The translations under genes were made by a program, and so were the position numbers. This document shows positions 32,606 to 43,100 of a stretch of 64,000 nucleotides of DNA, in pieces (position 1 is the stretch's first letter; each line of letters starts with the position of its first letter). The notes under the pieces are model-generated. The model ran no database searches and was not told where the DNA came from. It saw only the letters and a list, made by a program, of their open reading frames with translations. The stretch comes from Bacteroidales bacterium (GTDB taxonomy: Bacteria > Bacteroidota > Bacteroidia > Bacteroidales > F082): positions 1 to 64,000 of the forward strand of contig JAKSNA010000007.1 of assembly GCA_024400295.1 (NCBI GenBank), given 5' to 3'.

Positions 32606-32628
32606 GAACCGCGTAGCGGTTTCACATC
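32606..32628 (-). repeat. Dispersed REP-like hairpin, copy 2
   Basis: The minus strand reads GATGTGAAACCGCTACGCGGTTC, the same element as at 27969-27991. It has two compensated stem changes and a one-base loop change. It lies between the tsaC-like gene and the protease gene. Confidence 0.7.
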
Positions 32629-32638
32629 CGTAGAAAAA

Positions 32639-34243
32639 ATGCGAGAAATGAATAGGATATTTTTAATTGTTATTTTATTGGCGGCCAATTTGTTGTGCAA
32701 TGCGCAGCAAAATAATGCGAAGATTGCCGCCACGTCGCAGAAAATGGCGACGACAATGTATTTGATTGAGAATTTTTATGTTGACACCGCTGACATGCCG
32801 AAGCTGACCGAGGAGGCTATCGTGGCGATGCTCAAGGAGTTGGACCCGCATTCGGCGTATATCTCCGCCAAGGACGTGCAGAAGACCAACGAGCCGTTGG
32901 TGGGCAGTTTCGAGGGCATCGGGGTGACGTTCCAGCTCCTGCGTGACACGATCCTCGTGGTGTCGCCCGTTTCCGGCGGCCCGTCCGAGAAAGTCGGCAT
33001 CATGGCTGGCGACAGGATCATCAAGATCGACGGCGAGGACGCATTCGGAAAGAAGGTCAACAATGACTTCGTGACGAGCCATCTGCGCGGCAAGAAAGGC
33101 ACGAAAGTAGTGCTCTCCATAAAACGCGGCAACGAGTCTGAACTTATTGATTTCGAGGTGATAAGGGACAAGATTCCGTTGAACAGCATTGATGCGACAT
33201 TCATGCTCACGAAAAATATAGGTTATATCAAGCTCGACCGTTTCGCGCAACAGTCAACGGAGGAGTTCGTCGAGGCGTTGATGAGACTCAAAAAACATGG
33301 ACTGAGGTCGTTGGTTCTCGACTTGCGCGGTAACTCAGGTGGTTACCTGCAAACGGCGATAGGTCTTGGCAATGAGCTGCTTGGAAGCGGCAGGACGGTC
33401 GTCTTCACCGAAGGCCTGAAAAGCCCCAAACAGGTTTACGACACCGACAGGAACGGCGGCTTCCGCGACGGGCGGCTTGTGGTCCTGATCGACGAAGGCA
33501 GCGCGTCGGCGAGCGAGATCGTCTCCGGCGCGATTCAGGACTGGGACAGAGGTGTCATCATCGGACGCCGCTCGTTCGGCAAAGGTCTGGTACAGAGACC
33601 GTTCACACTCCCCGACGGGGCGGTGATCAGACTCACCACGGCGCGTTACCACACCCCGACAGGACGCTGCATACAACGCTCGTACGAAGATGGCGTCGAG
33701 GAATATCACAAGGAAATGCAGAAACGCCTCGACCACGGCGAATATTTCCACGCCGACAGTATACAATTCCCCGACTCACTGAAGTTTGCGACGCTGAACA
33801 GCGGACGTACCGTCTATGGCGGAGGCGGCATCATGCCCGACATCTTTGTGCCGGCCGACACCACGTTCTCGACCAAACTTTACACAAACCTTGTCCGCAA
33901 AGGCGTCTTCAACAGCTATACAATCGATTACGTCCTGGCAAACAGAGAAAAAATCAACCGGCAATATGCAGATTTCACTGACTTCAACAAAGTATTCAAC
34001 ATTGATGAAAACATGCTCGCCGATTTCAAAAAAATGGCCGAGAAAAAAGAAGTCGAGTGGGACGACGAGCAATTCCAACGTTCGGAGCCATGGGTCTTGA
34101 TGCAGATAAAAGCCCTGATAGCGAGAAATATATGGGACATCGACAAATATTATCAGGTTGTGCTGAAAGAAGACAAGGTTATTGAAAAGGCGATACAAGT
34201 GCTTGAAAATAAAAAGGAATACGACAGATTGTTAGGGAAATGA
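32639..34243 (+). CDS. C-terminal processing protease (S41)
   Basis: The protein has 534 residues from the ATG at 32639 (MREMNRIFLIVI); MNR at 32648 is an alternative. A signal peptide (about 4-22) is followed by a helical region, a PDZ domain (about 85-170, 'EGIGVTFQLLRDTILVVSPV'), and the S41 catalytic region with Ser in 'DEGSASASEIVSGA' (about 290) and Lys in 'RRSFGKGLVQ' (about 315). CTPs trim or degrade periplasmic and exported proteins. It has its own terminator at 34277-34308. A longer ORF start to 32600 has no support. Confidence 0.9.
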   Translation: MREMNRIFLIVILLAANLLCNAQQNNAKIAATSQKMATTMYLIENFYVDTADMPKLTEEAIVAMLKELDPHSAYISAKDVQKTNEPLVGSFEGIGVTFQLLRDTILVVSPVSGGPSEKVGIMAGDRIIKIDGEDAFGKKVNNDFVTSHLRGKKGTKVVLSIKRGNESELIDFEVIRDKIPLNSIDATFMLTKNIGYIKLDRFAQQSTEEFVEALMRLKKHGLRSLVLDLRGNSGGYLQTAIGLGNELLGSGRTVVFTEGLKSPKQVYDTDRNGGFRDGRLVVLIDEGSASASEIVSGAIQDWDRGVIIGRRSFGKGLVQRPFTLPDGAVIRLTTARYHTPTGRCIQRSYEDGVEEYHKEMQKRLDHGEYFHADSIQFPDSLKFATLNSGRTVYGGGGIMPDIFVPADTTFSTKLYTNLVRKGVFNSYTIDYVLANREKINRQYADFTDFNKVFNIDENMLADFKKMAEKKEVEWDDEQFQRSEPWVLMQIKALIARNIWDIDKYYQVVLKEDKVIEKAIQVLENKKEYDRLLGK

Positions 34244-34276
34244 CGTTGTCTTTCAAAATGATAATCCACTGAAATT

Positions 34277-34308
34277 AAGGGAGGTCGATGGCGGCTTCCC
34301 TTTTTTTT
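34277..34308 (+). terminator. Terminator after S41 protease
   Basis: AAGGGAGG pairs with GCTTCCCTT across a 7-base loop (one G-T pair) and is followed by T8. It lies 34 bp after the stop. Confidence 0.75.
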
Positions 34309-34350
34309 AAAAAAATAACGGCTGTAAATGCATCAATTAAAAAATATTAG

Positions 34351-34358
34351 TAAATTTG
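34351..34358 (+). promoter_or_regulatory. -7 box for T9SS cargo gene
   Basis: TAAATTTG matches TAnnTTTG and lies 66 bp before the ATG at 34425. No clear -33 element is seen. Confidence 0.5.
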
Positions 34359-34424
34359 TGGTCAAAAAAAATAAGATAAAATAGATAAATAAAGCATAAT
34401 TAACTCCTTGAAAATAAATTGAGT

Positions 34425-36371
34425 ATGAAAAGAGTTTTATCAATTTTTGCCGTGATGCTGGCTTCTTTGTCGGCCAGTGCGCAGTGGGTTGATGACCCTT
34501 CGGCAAACACTTTCATTCACGAAGGACAAAGTGAATACAACGAGATTTACCAGTCGAGATGTCCGAACGGTGACTTCTTCGTCCAGTTCTGCAATTTCGT
34601 CGGCGGTGACTGGAACCCGAAGCTGATGTACGTCAGCAAGGAAGGTGTCCCGATGTGGGACGAGCCTGTCTTTCTGGGGCAGTCGGGTTCCACGATGTCA
34701 ACAGGTGTCAGCATGGCGGCGACGAGCGACTGCTGCGCCATCTCGCATTTCGCGAGGGAAGAGGGCGGTTACGGGCCGTATGCGTACAAAGTCAATGCGC
34801 AGGGTGAAATCGTCTGGGGGCCGGTCAAGACGGCGGAGCTCCCGGATGGTGCTTATCAGTGCCGCACCGAGGTCGTCGCTGACGAAAACGGCGGCGCGTG
34901 GGTCAGCACTACAGACTTCGAGAACGACATTCACGTCCGCCATATCGCCGCCGACGGCACGATGGGCGATGACATTCTGATGCATACGGGCGCGCTCGGC
35001 GGCGTCCAGAAGATGGTGGCCTCAAACGACGGCGGCGTGCTCGTGGCATACCAGTCGTATGACGCGGCACAGGGCTGGACAGCGTATGACGAGACAATAA
35101 AAGTCACGAAAATAGACGCTTCCGGTAACATCGTCAACACGCAGACCATGATGAACACAACCACGATACAGGGGTGGAAATTCATGAGTATCATCTCCGA
35201 TGGCATGGGCGGCGGCTGGTGCTGGATCGAGCACTGCGGCGGCGCCGTCGATGCTTTCAACATCTACGCCATGCACTTCAGCGCGGAAGGCAACTGCACC
35301 ACATACGACAGCCACCCGTTCGGCGTGCAGGTCAGCCCGACAGATGCATATTACTACCGCATCCAGGGCACAGGCACATACGATGTGGTGACGGGCGACC
35401 TCATCCTCGCATTCCTTGAGACGGACGCGGAATATCAAGCATACAACTCAATGAGAGTCGTCAGGGTGTCACAGTCGGGCGAGCTGCTCAACGGCGAAGG
35501 CGGCACCGTCATCGTCCCTGTGACAGAGGCGAACATCGGACAGTTCAGAGTGGCGTGCGCACCCGACAGAAGCATCACCATGCTTTACTGCCATGCCAAC
35601 AGCTTCGACGACGGCGTGATCAGAGCGTTGGCCGTTGACCCGGACATGTCGGTGCTGTGGGAGAAGGATTTCAACACAAATCATTGTCTCCCCGAAGATA
35701 AAGAGATAGCCGAAGGCGCATACGAATACGCTGATGGTCAATATGTTGTCTTTTTCCAAGATGGAAGAAATGAAGTGAACGGCTTGTATGGACAGAACAT
35801 ACAGAAGGACGGCACCATGGGGCCTGTGGTCGAGAATCCGTTTTTGGCACCGACAGACCTCACGGGGGAATATGTCTGGAATGATGAAAGCGACACTTAC
35901 GGCGCGTTGATTTCGTGGACACCAGCAACAGGGAATGAAATATCGTTCGATGTCTATAGAGGCGTCACCGCAACGGATTTTGAACTCATCGGAAACACTA
36001 CGGAGACCGAGTATTTTGACGACATGACAGGTCAAGAGGGCGGCTATCTGTACCAGGTGATCGCCGTATATGATGGCGGCGAGTCAGAGCCGGCGACGAC
36101 AGAGGAAGGTGTCCCTTACGTCGTGGTGAACATCACCGGTGTCGGTGAAAGTGCGGCGACGGAAGTCAGCGTTTATCAAGAGGGCGGCAATATTATTATA
36201 AAAGGTGTCGATGTTGAAAATGTTGACATCTACAATGTCTCAGGTCAGATTGTCAAACACGTTGTCTCAAGTCCAAATGTGATAGATGCAAGCGACTTGA
36301 ACGCCGGAATGTATTTCGTCAACATAAATGAAAAAGGAAAAATAATTTCAAAGAAAATAATCATCAGGTAA
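34425..36371 (+). CDS. Secreted T9SS cargo protein with FN3 domain
   Basis: The protein has 648 residues from the ATG at 34425. The signal peptide is at about 1-20 (LSASA). A beta-propeller-like middle has repeats such as 'AYKVNAQGEIVWGPV' and 'VVADENGGAWV'. An FN3-type domain lies at about 490-570 ('ISWTPATGNEISFDVYRG'), and a type A sorting domain at the end has 'VDIYNVSGQIVKHV' and 'KIISKKIIIR'. It should be exported by T9SS. Substrate unknown. The A/C-rich, synonymous-codon-biased sequence resembles the next three genes and suggests strong expression. Confidence 0.8.
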   Translation: MKRVLSIFAVMLASLSASAQWVDDPSANTFIHEGQSEYNEIYQSRCPNGDFFVQFCNFVGGDWNPKLMYVSKEGVPMWDEPVFLGQSGSTMSTGVSMAATSDCCAISHFAREEGGYGPYAYKVNAQGEIVWGPVKTAELPDGAYQCRTEVVADENGGAWVSTTDFENDIHVRHIAADGTMGDDILMHTGALGGVQKMVASNDGGVLVAYQSYDAAQGWTAYDETIKVTKIDASGNIVNTQTMMNTTTIQGWKFMSIISDGMGGGWCWIEHCGGAVDAFNIYAMHFSAEGNCTTYDSHPFGVQVSPTDAYYYRIQGTGTYDVVTGDLILAFLETDAEYQAYNSMRVVRVSQSGELLNGEGGTVIVPVTEANIGQFRVACAPDRSITMLYCHANSFDDGVIRALAVDPDMSVLWEKDFNTNHCLPEDKEIAEGAYEYADGQYVVFFQDGRNEVNGLYGQNIQKDGTMGPVVENPFLAPTDLTGEYVWNDESDTYGALISWTPATGNEISFDVYRGVTATDFELIGNTTETEYFDDMTGQEGGYLYQVIAVYDGGESEPATTEEGVPYVVVNITGVGESAATEVSVYQEGGNIIIKGVDVENVDIYNVSGQIVKHVVSSPNVIDASDLNAGMYFVNINEKGKIISKKIIIR

Positions 36372-36480
36372 TCAGGTAATTAGGAGTTTAAGGTATTTTG
36401 GAACTGAAAACCTAAAACTCCTAAAACAACTAATTGGAAAATTACAATTAATTTTTAATATTCATTAATTTTTTTAAAAA

Positions 36481-39400
36481 ATGAGAAAAAATCAACTCAG
36501 AAAACTCGCGATTGCCATGGTGGCCGTATTGTTCGGTTTCCAGGCTTTTGCACAGGGTCGTATCGACCTCAACCCGCAGAAGAAGGGTTCACAAGAGGCT
36601 ACAAACGTAACCGCAAGTGGATTCTCGGCAACGTTCTCATTCAACAGCATTGAGAGCCAGAATGTCACAACAGAGAAAGGTGTGTTCTCCGCACTTACGA
36701 TGGACAACACATACCAGGCCGGCAACATCGGAGACCCGAGCCTCCCGACGGCCAACAAGCTCATCGCCGTCCCGTTCGGCGTGAAAGATGTCAAGGTGAC
36801 AGTGAAGAACTACACAACGACAGTCTATAACCTTTCAGACTACGGTATCAGCACGGTCGCCCCGATGCAGATCCCGTTGAGAAAAGACCAGAAGCCGGAA
36901 GACATCCCGTTCTCATACAACGAGAAGGCCTACAACCTCCGCGGCTTCGCTGAACGCCCGATCTACAACTTCGCCATCGAAGGGACGATGCGTGGCATCC
37001 AAATCGGCGCATTGACGATCAATCCTGTTGAATACGATGCGGCAAGCAACACGATCAGAGTGCATAACGACATCGAAGTTGAAGTCAGCTTCGCCGACTA
37101 TGACGAGACCGTCGCTTACGGCGAGTTCGCGCGCACGTTCAGCCCGTACTACACGACAATCTACTCGCAGTTCTTCAACAGCCGCGCCATCAACGACATC
37201 TATGACGAGCACCCTGACCTCTGGCAGTCACCTGTCAAGATGCTGGTCGTCGCCAACCGCATGTTCGAGGCGGCAATGGAAGAATGGATCGCATGGAAGA
37301 CCATGAAAGGTTTCTATGTCGATGTACATTACACAGACGAGTCGGCGGTAGGCACATCAGCCGCTTCTATCAAGAGCTTCATCACAAGCAAGTACAACGA
37401 GGAAGCTCCCACGTTCGTCATGATCATCGGCGACAAGGACCAGGTCGCTCCGTCAAAGACAGCGAGCCAGGCGACGACAAACTGCGTGTCAGACCTCAAC
37501 TATATGAGTATCGACGGTGACGAGTTCCCGGAGATGTTCCACAGCCGTTTCCCTGCTGAAAACGTCGCGCAGTTCCAGGCGATGATCAACAAGTCGTTGC
37601 AGTACGAGCAGCTGACGATGCCGGACCCGAGCTACCTCGGCAACGTGCTCCTCATCGCCGGTGATGACAGCGGCTGGGGTGTCACGGTGGGCAGACCGGC
37701 TATCTGGTACGCCACGAACTACTACTACAACACAGACCACGGCTTCGCCAACGTCTATGAATACAGCCACGGTCAATGGAGCGGTTGCTACAGCCACCTT
37801 AACACAGGTGTCGGCTTCGTGAACTACACGGCACACGGCTCACAAACAAGCTGGGCTGGCCCGAGCCTGACAAACAGCGATGTCAACAACCTGACAAACA
37901 CCGGCAAGTACTTCCTCGCAATGGGTAATTGCTGCCAGGCCGCCGACTGGGGTTACTCAGGCGCGTGCTTCGGCGAGACAATGGTGCGTGCTGAAAACAA
38001 AGCCGCTTACGCTTACATCGGCTCATGCCCTTCAACATACTGGCTCAACGACTACTATTTCGCAGTCGGCGCCACAAGCCGCGCTGACGGCACGATGCCT
38101 TCATACGAAGAGACGACATTCGGCTGCTACGACGCCATCTGGACAGACAACGCATACAACACGGTCTGCGCCATCCCGTACGTCGGCAACCTCGCCGGCA
38201 ATGCAGCAGGCGCACTCGGCTATGAATTGCACGTCGCGACCCTCTACTGCTGGGAAGCCTACCACGTCCTCGGTGACGGCTCTGTCCTCCCGTATAGAAT
38301 ACAGCCTGTCGCCAACGACGTCAGCCATCTCCCGATCCTCCCTATCGGCATGGATTTCTTCGAGGTCTCGGCTGAACCAGGCTCATACGTCGGCATCTCA
38401 AAGGACGGTGTCCTCTACGGCGCCGGCACTATCGACGAGTCAGGCACGACAAACATCGCTTTGACACCTATCACAAGCGGCGGCGATGTGACAATCTGCG
38501 TCACACACCCGAACTGCATCCCGAGCATCGAGACAATCCCGGCCGCTGCAATGGAAGGCCCATTCATCTCGGTCAACAGCTTCACTCCTGGCAACGTCCC
38601 TTGCAACGAGGAACAGTCAATGTCAATCACATTCAAGAACGTCGGCGCTGACCCGACAACAGGCACGACAAACGTCGTTCTTACATGCGACGACACCAAC
38701 CTCACAATTGTCGATGGCGAAGGTTCGTTCGGCACCATCAATCCTGATGAGACAATTACTCTGACAGACGAGTTCTCATTCATCGTGGCCTCTGGCATCG
38801 CTGACAACACTAAGATCACCATCAATGTGACATCAACATGCGGTTCTGACACATGGACAGGCAAGGCCACAGTCGTCGTCGGCGCTCCTATTGTCAACTA
38901 CGTTGGCTGCCAGTGGGCCGGCCTCTTCGAACCAGGCGAGACATATCCTGTCATAGCTAAATTCGAGAACAAAGGTCACTACATGGCAAACAACGCCGTT
39001 GTGACAATCTCAAGCGCAAGCTCATATCTCTCATTTGCACAGACAGAATTCAACGTCGGCACAATCGAAGCCGGCGGCGAAGGCACGGCATTGTTCTATG
39101 TGACAATAGACCCGTCATGCCCGACAACGGAACAGATGCCTCTGACATTCACCCTCACAGCCGACAATGGAGTGGCAGCGGAAGGCGAAGGCGTCATGAA
39201 GAACACATGCAATGTCGTGTTCCATCTCCACGACAGCTGGGGCGACGGCTGGAACGGCTGCAAACTTATCGTTGCATTCAGCGACGGCACACCGTCACAA
39301 GACCTCACGATTGCTTCAGGTAATTCCGCCGACTACACACTCGAAATTGGGACTGGCGTTCATGTCACAGTGACATTCCAGGTCGGTCAATATGCATCCG

Positions 39401-40002
39401 AGACATCATTCGAGATTGAATACGAAGGCGGCGAGCAGATCTACGCAAGCCAGGGCACACCGACCGCAGGCGTAGCATGTCAGTTTGACGTCAACTGTGC
39501 GGGTGAAGCTCCTATCATCTTGGATCCTGTCACAAACCTCGCAGCAATCGCCGACGGCCACAATGCTGTCGTGACATGGGACGCCCCTGAAAACGCGCTC
39601 TCATACATCGTCAAGCGTAACGGCACCGTCGTGGCCGACGCTCTCACAGAGACAACATTTGTCGATGAAGAGCTTGTTGAAGGTTCATACACTTACATGG
39701 TCATCGCAGTGTATGCAGATGGCGAGTCAATGCCGGCAGCAGTGCAGATCGACATGGATTACACAGGTGTCGAAGAAAACGAAGCCAGCTTCATGATCTA
39801 TCCTAACCCGGCCGAGAACGTCCTCAACATCGTTTCAAACGGTCAGGTCGAATATCAGCTTGTCAACAGCATCGGCCAGGTAGTGATGAGCGGCAACGCC
39901 AACGGCGAGGCACAGCTCAACGTCAGCGGCCTCAACGGAATGTACATCCTCAAGGTTGTCGCCAACGGCAACACTACAGTCCGCAAGGTCGTCGTAAAAT
40001 AA
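36481..40002 (+). CDS. Gingipain-like C25 cysteine protease with T9SS signal
   Basis: The protein has 1173 residues. The signal peptide is at about 1-25 (AFAQG). A propeptide (about 30-235) is followed by a C25 catalytic region with His in 'VNYTAHGSQTSW' and Cys in 'AMGNCCQAADWG', the positions of the gingipain His/Cys dyad. Then come an Ig-like domain, tandem beta domains with 'FKNVGADP' and 'FENKGHYM', a 'HDSWGDGWNG' domain, an FN3 domain and a type A sorting domain ending 'RKVVVK'. It is probably exported by T9SS, matured by cleavage, and active on surface or extracellular proteins. Its last 150 residues are nearly identical to those of the next gene. Confidence 0.85.
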   Translation: MRKNQLRKLAIAMVAVLFGFQAFAQGRIDLNPQKKGSQEATNVTASGFSATFSFNSIESQNVTTEKGVFSALTMDNTYQAGNIGDPSLPTANKLIAVPFGVKDVKVTVKNYTTTVYNLSDYGISTVAPMQIPLRKDQKPEDIPFSYNEKAYNLRGFAERPIYNFAIEGTMRGIQIGALTINPVEYDAASNTIRVHNDIEVEVSFADYDETVAYGEFARTFSPYYTTIYSQFFNSRAINDIYDEHPDLWQSPVKMLVVANRMFEAAMEEWIAWKTMKGFYVDVHYTDESAVGTSAASIKSFITSKYNEEAPTFVMIIGDKDQVAPSKTASQATTNCVSDLNYMSIDGDEFPEMFHSRFPAENVAQFQAMINKSLQYEQLTMPDPSYLGNVLLIAGDDSGWGVTVGRPAIWYATNYYYNTDHGFANVYEYSHGQWSGCYSHLNTGVGFVNYTAHGSQTSWAGPSLTNSDVNNLTNTGKYFLAMGNCCQAADWGYSGACFGETMVRAENKAAYAYIGSCPSTYWLNDYYFAVGATSRADGTMPSYEETTFGCYDAIWTDNAYNTVCAIPYVGNLAGNAAGALGYELHVATLYCWEAYHVLGDGSVLPYRIQPVANDVSHLPILPIGMDFFEVSAEPGSYVGISKDGVLYGAGTIDESGTTNIALTPITSGGDVTICVTHPNCIPSIETIPAAAMEGPFISVNSFTPGNVPCNEEQSMSITFKNVGADPTTGTTNVVLTCDDTNLTIVDGEGSFGTINPDETITLTDEFSFIVASGIADNTKITINVTSTCGSDTWTGKATVVVGAPIVNYVGCQWAGLFEPGETYPVIAKFENKGHYMANNAVVTISSASSYLSFAQTEFNVGTIEAGGEGTALFYVTIDPSCPTTEQMPLTFTLTADNGVAAEGEGVMKNTCNVVFHLHDSWGDGWNGCKLIVAFSDGTPSQDLTIASGNSADYTLEIGTGVHVTVTFQVGQYASETSFEIEYEGGEQIYASQGTPTAGVACQFDVNCAGEAPIILDPVTNLAAIADGHNAVVTWDAPENALSYIVKRNGTVVADALTETTFVDEELVEGSYTYMVIAVYADGESMPAAVQIDMDYTGVEENEASFMIYPNPAENVLNIVSNGQVEYQLVNSIGQVVMSGNANGEAQLNVSGLNGMYILKVVANGNTTVRKVVVK

Positions 40003-40026
40003 TTTGAAATTATTTCAAAAAAATAT

Positions 40027-40066
40027 GGGACGTCGATTGTCGGCGTCCCTTTTTTGTGTATATTTG
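40027..40066 (+). promoter_or_regulatory. Overlapping terminator and promoter
   Basis: GGGACG (40027-40032) pairs with CGTCCC (40044-40049), with an inner CGA/TCG pairing and TTG (40037-40039) as the loop, then T6: a terminator for the first C25 gene. The -7 box TATATTTG (40059-40066) starts 19 bp after that TTG, the normal -33 spacing. So the terminator hairpin supplies the -33 element of the promoter for the second C25 gene (ATG 40102). Confidence 0.7.
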
Positions 40067-40101
40067 CGGCCAAAATGGAAATTCTTAATTTTTTAAATAA
40101 T

Positions 40102-43100
40102 ATGAGAAAATCATTACTGTTAACAGCAATCCTCATGTTGTTCTCTTTCATGGGAATGGCACAGGAATGGCACGGGATTACGAAAGATTCCCCGGCCGCA
40201 CCGGTGACAACATTAGTGTCATCATCAGAGAATGAAGTCGTCGTGAATTTTGAACTCGGCGGGTTCTACACAACAAACGTCAAGACACCGAACGGCACGC
40301 AGGTGACCGTCAGCGCGGGCAAGATGGCTTTGGAACTTGAAGCCGGCGCACCACAGCTCCCATACGAAGTCATCCCAGTCATGATCGGTGACATGGCGGA
40401 GATGGACGTGAACGTCGTCAATTCAAAGTATGTCGAGTTCGAGAATGTCGAGGTCGCCCCTTCAAAGGGCAACTTCAGCCGTCAGATTAACCCTGAAGAC
40501 GTGCCTTACACCTACGGCGCGATGTATCAGCAGGACGCTTTCTGGCCGGCGGCACAGGCTTCACTCGACGCACCGTACATCATAAGAGACTTCCGCGGCC
40601 AGAACATCCTGGTCCGTCCGTTCGCATACAACCCTGTCACAAAGACATTGCGCGTCTATACAGACATGACAATCGCGATGACAAAGGTCAGCAACAACGG
40701 CGTGAACCAGAAGGCAGCCCGCAAGAGCAATGCGGTGAAGACATCACCTGAGTTCAAGGCTTCATACAGCCGCCGTTTCATCAACTTCGACGATGCGGCC
40801 AAGGCTTATCCTTTCGTTGAAGACGGCGGCGAGATGCTCGTCATCTGTGCAGACCAGTTCATGGCCGGCATGGAGGAGTTCGTGAACTGGAAGAACCAGT
40901 CAGGCCGTCCGACAACGATGGTGAGCGTGACAGAGGCGGGTGGCAACAGCGACACCGGCATCAAGAGCTACATCACGAACATGTACAACGACCCAGAACA
41001 CAACCTCGTCTATGTCCTGTTCGTCGGCGACTATGCACATATCACACCGCATTCACTCGGTTCCGAACGTTCGGACAACTGGTTCGGTCAGATTGAAGGC
41101 TCCGACCACTATCCGGAGGTCTTTGTCGGACGTTTCTCGGTTGAGACAGACGCTCACTTGGCCAATCATGTCGCAAAGGTTCTTCTTTACGAGCGTGACC
41201 TTCAGAGCGACATCACATGGGGCGACAAAGGCATGGGTATCGGCTATTACGGCGCAGGTTCAGGTCACTATGGCGAAGACGACTACCGTCATATAGACCT
41301 CATCCGCGACACACTGCTTCATTACACATATTCACAGGTCACAGAACATCACGGCGGCAGCGGCGGTGACGCGTCACAGGCTACAATCAGCGCGACCATC
41401 AACGAAGGTATCAGCATCATCAACTACTGCAACCATGGTTCACCGACAAGCTGGGGCGTCGCTTCCTACAGCAACAGCAACGTCAACGCTTTGGTGAACG
41501 ACAACATGTGGCCTGTAGTCTGGTCGGTGGCTTGCGAAAACGGCCAGTTCAACTATGGTTCGGAGTGCTTCGCAGAGGCATGGATGCGTGCGACCGACAA
41601 CTCGACAGGTGCACCTACAGGTGCCATCGGCGGCATGTTCTCGTGGATGTCACAGCCATGGGTCCCACCAATGTATGGTCAGGACGAGATGGTGAACATC
41701 CTGACTGAATGGAGCGGAGCCGACATGTACAAGCACACACTCGCGGGCGCTTCGTTGAACGGTAACATGAGCGTCATCGACAAGAGCGGCGACACCGAAT
41801 GCCACGACACATGGATCCTCTTCGGCGACCCGACATTGATGGTCAGGACAGACAACCCGACCGACATGAACGTGTCGCTGGCTCCGGCAGCATTGATGCT
41901 CGGAATGTCAGAACTCGAGATCACAGCTGACGCCGCATACGCAATTGCCACACTGTCAATGGACGGCGAAGTCATCGCCACCTGCAACATCGTTGACGGC
42001 CAGGGCACAATGTCGTTCGCGCCGCTCTCAAATGTCGGCACGGCGCAGCTCGTCGTCCTCGGCTACAACAGAGTGACTTACAATGAACCTCTTGAGATAC
42101 TTCCCGCCGAAGGTCCATACATGACAGTGTCAGGTTACACCCCGGCAAACGTCCCGGCGGCTTCGGAACAGACAATGTCAATCTCATTCAAGAACGTCGG
42201 CGTTGACCCGACAGCCGGAACGACGACAGTGGCATTGAGCTGCGAGAGCGATGCCATCACATTGACAGACAGTGAAGGTTCATTCGCGGTCGTCGCCGCT
42301 GACGAGACAGTCACCCTCACCGACGAGTTCGCCTACACGGTGGCAGCCGGTGTCGCAGACGGCACGAAAGCTCAGATCAACATCACGATGACCTGCGGTT
42401 CGGAGGTCTGGACAGGCAAGGCCATTGTCACAATTGGTGCTCCTATCATTGGCTTCGACAGCTTCCAGTTCGCGGGCAGCTACGAGCCAGGCACGACATC
42501 AACCGTCGTCGCCAACTTCAAGAATACAGGTCATTATATGGCGACAAATGCTGTCGTGACAATCTCGTCAACAAGCGAGTACGTGACATTTGACAGCGAG
42601 ACATTCCAAATCGGCACCATCGAAGCCGAAGGAACGGGTACGGCTGTGTTCAGCGTCAACATCGATGGAAGCTGCCCGTCAACGGAACAGATTCCTCTTG
42701 TGTTCACATTGGTTGCTGACAATGAAGTCTCGGCGGAAGGCGAAGGTGTGTTGAAGAACTCATGCAATGTTCTGTTCCATCTCCACGACAGCTGGGGCGA
42801 CGGCTGGAACGGTGCAAAACTTCGCGTCGTTTACAGCGATGGCACACCACAGGAAGACCTGACAATATCTACGGGTAATTCCGCCGACTACACACTCGAA
42901 ATCGGCAGCGGCGTTCATGTCACGGTCTCATTTGTCTCTGGTTCATACAATAGTGAATGTTCATTCGAGATCGAATACGAAGGCGGCGAGCAGATTTATG
43001 CAAGCAGCGGCACACCAACTCAGGGCGTACAGTGCGAATTTGATGTCAACTGCGGCGGCGGCTCGGTCGTCTTGAATCCTGTCACGAACCTTGAAGCAAT

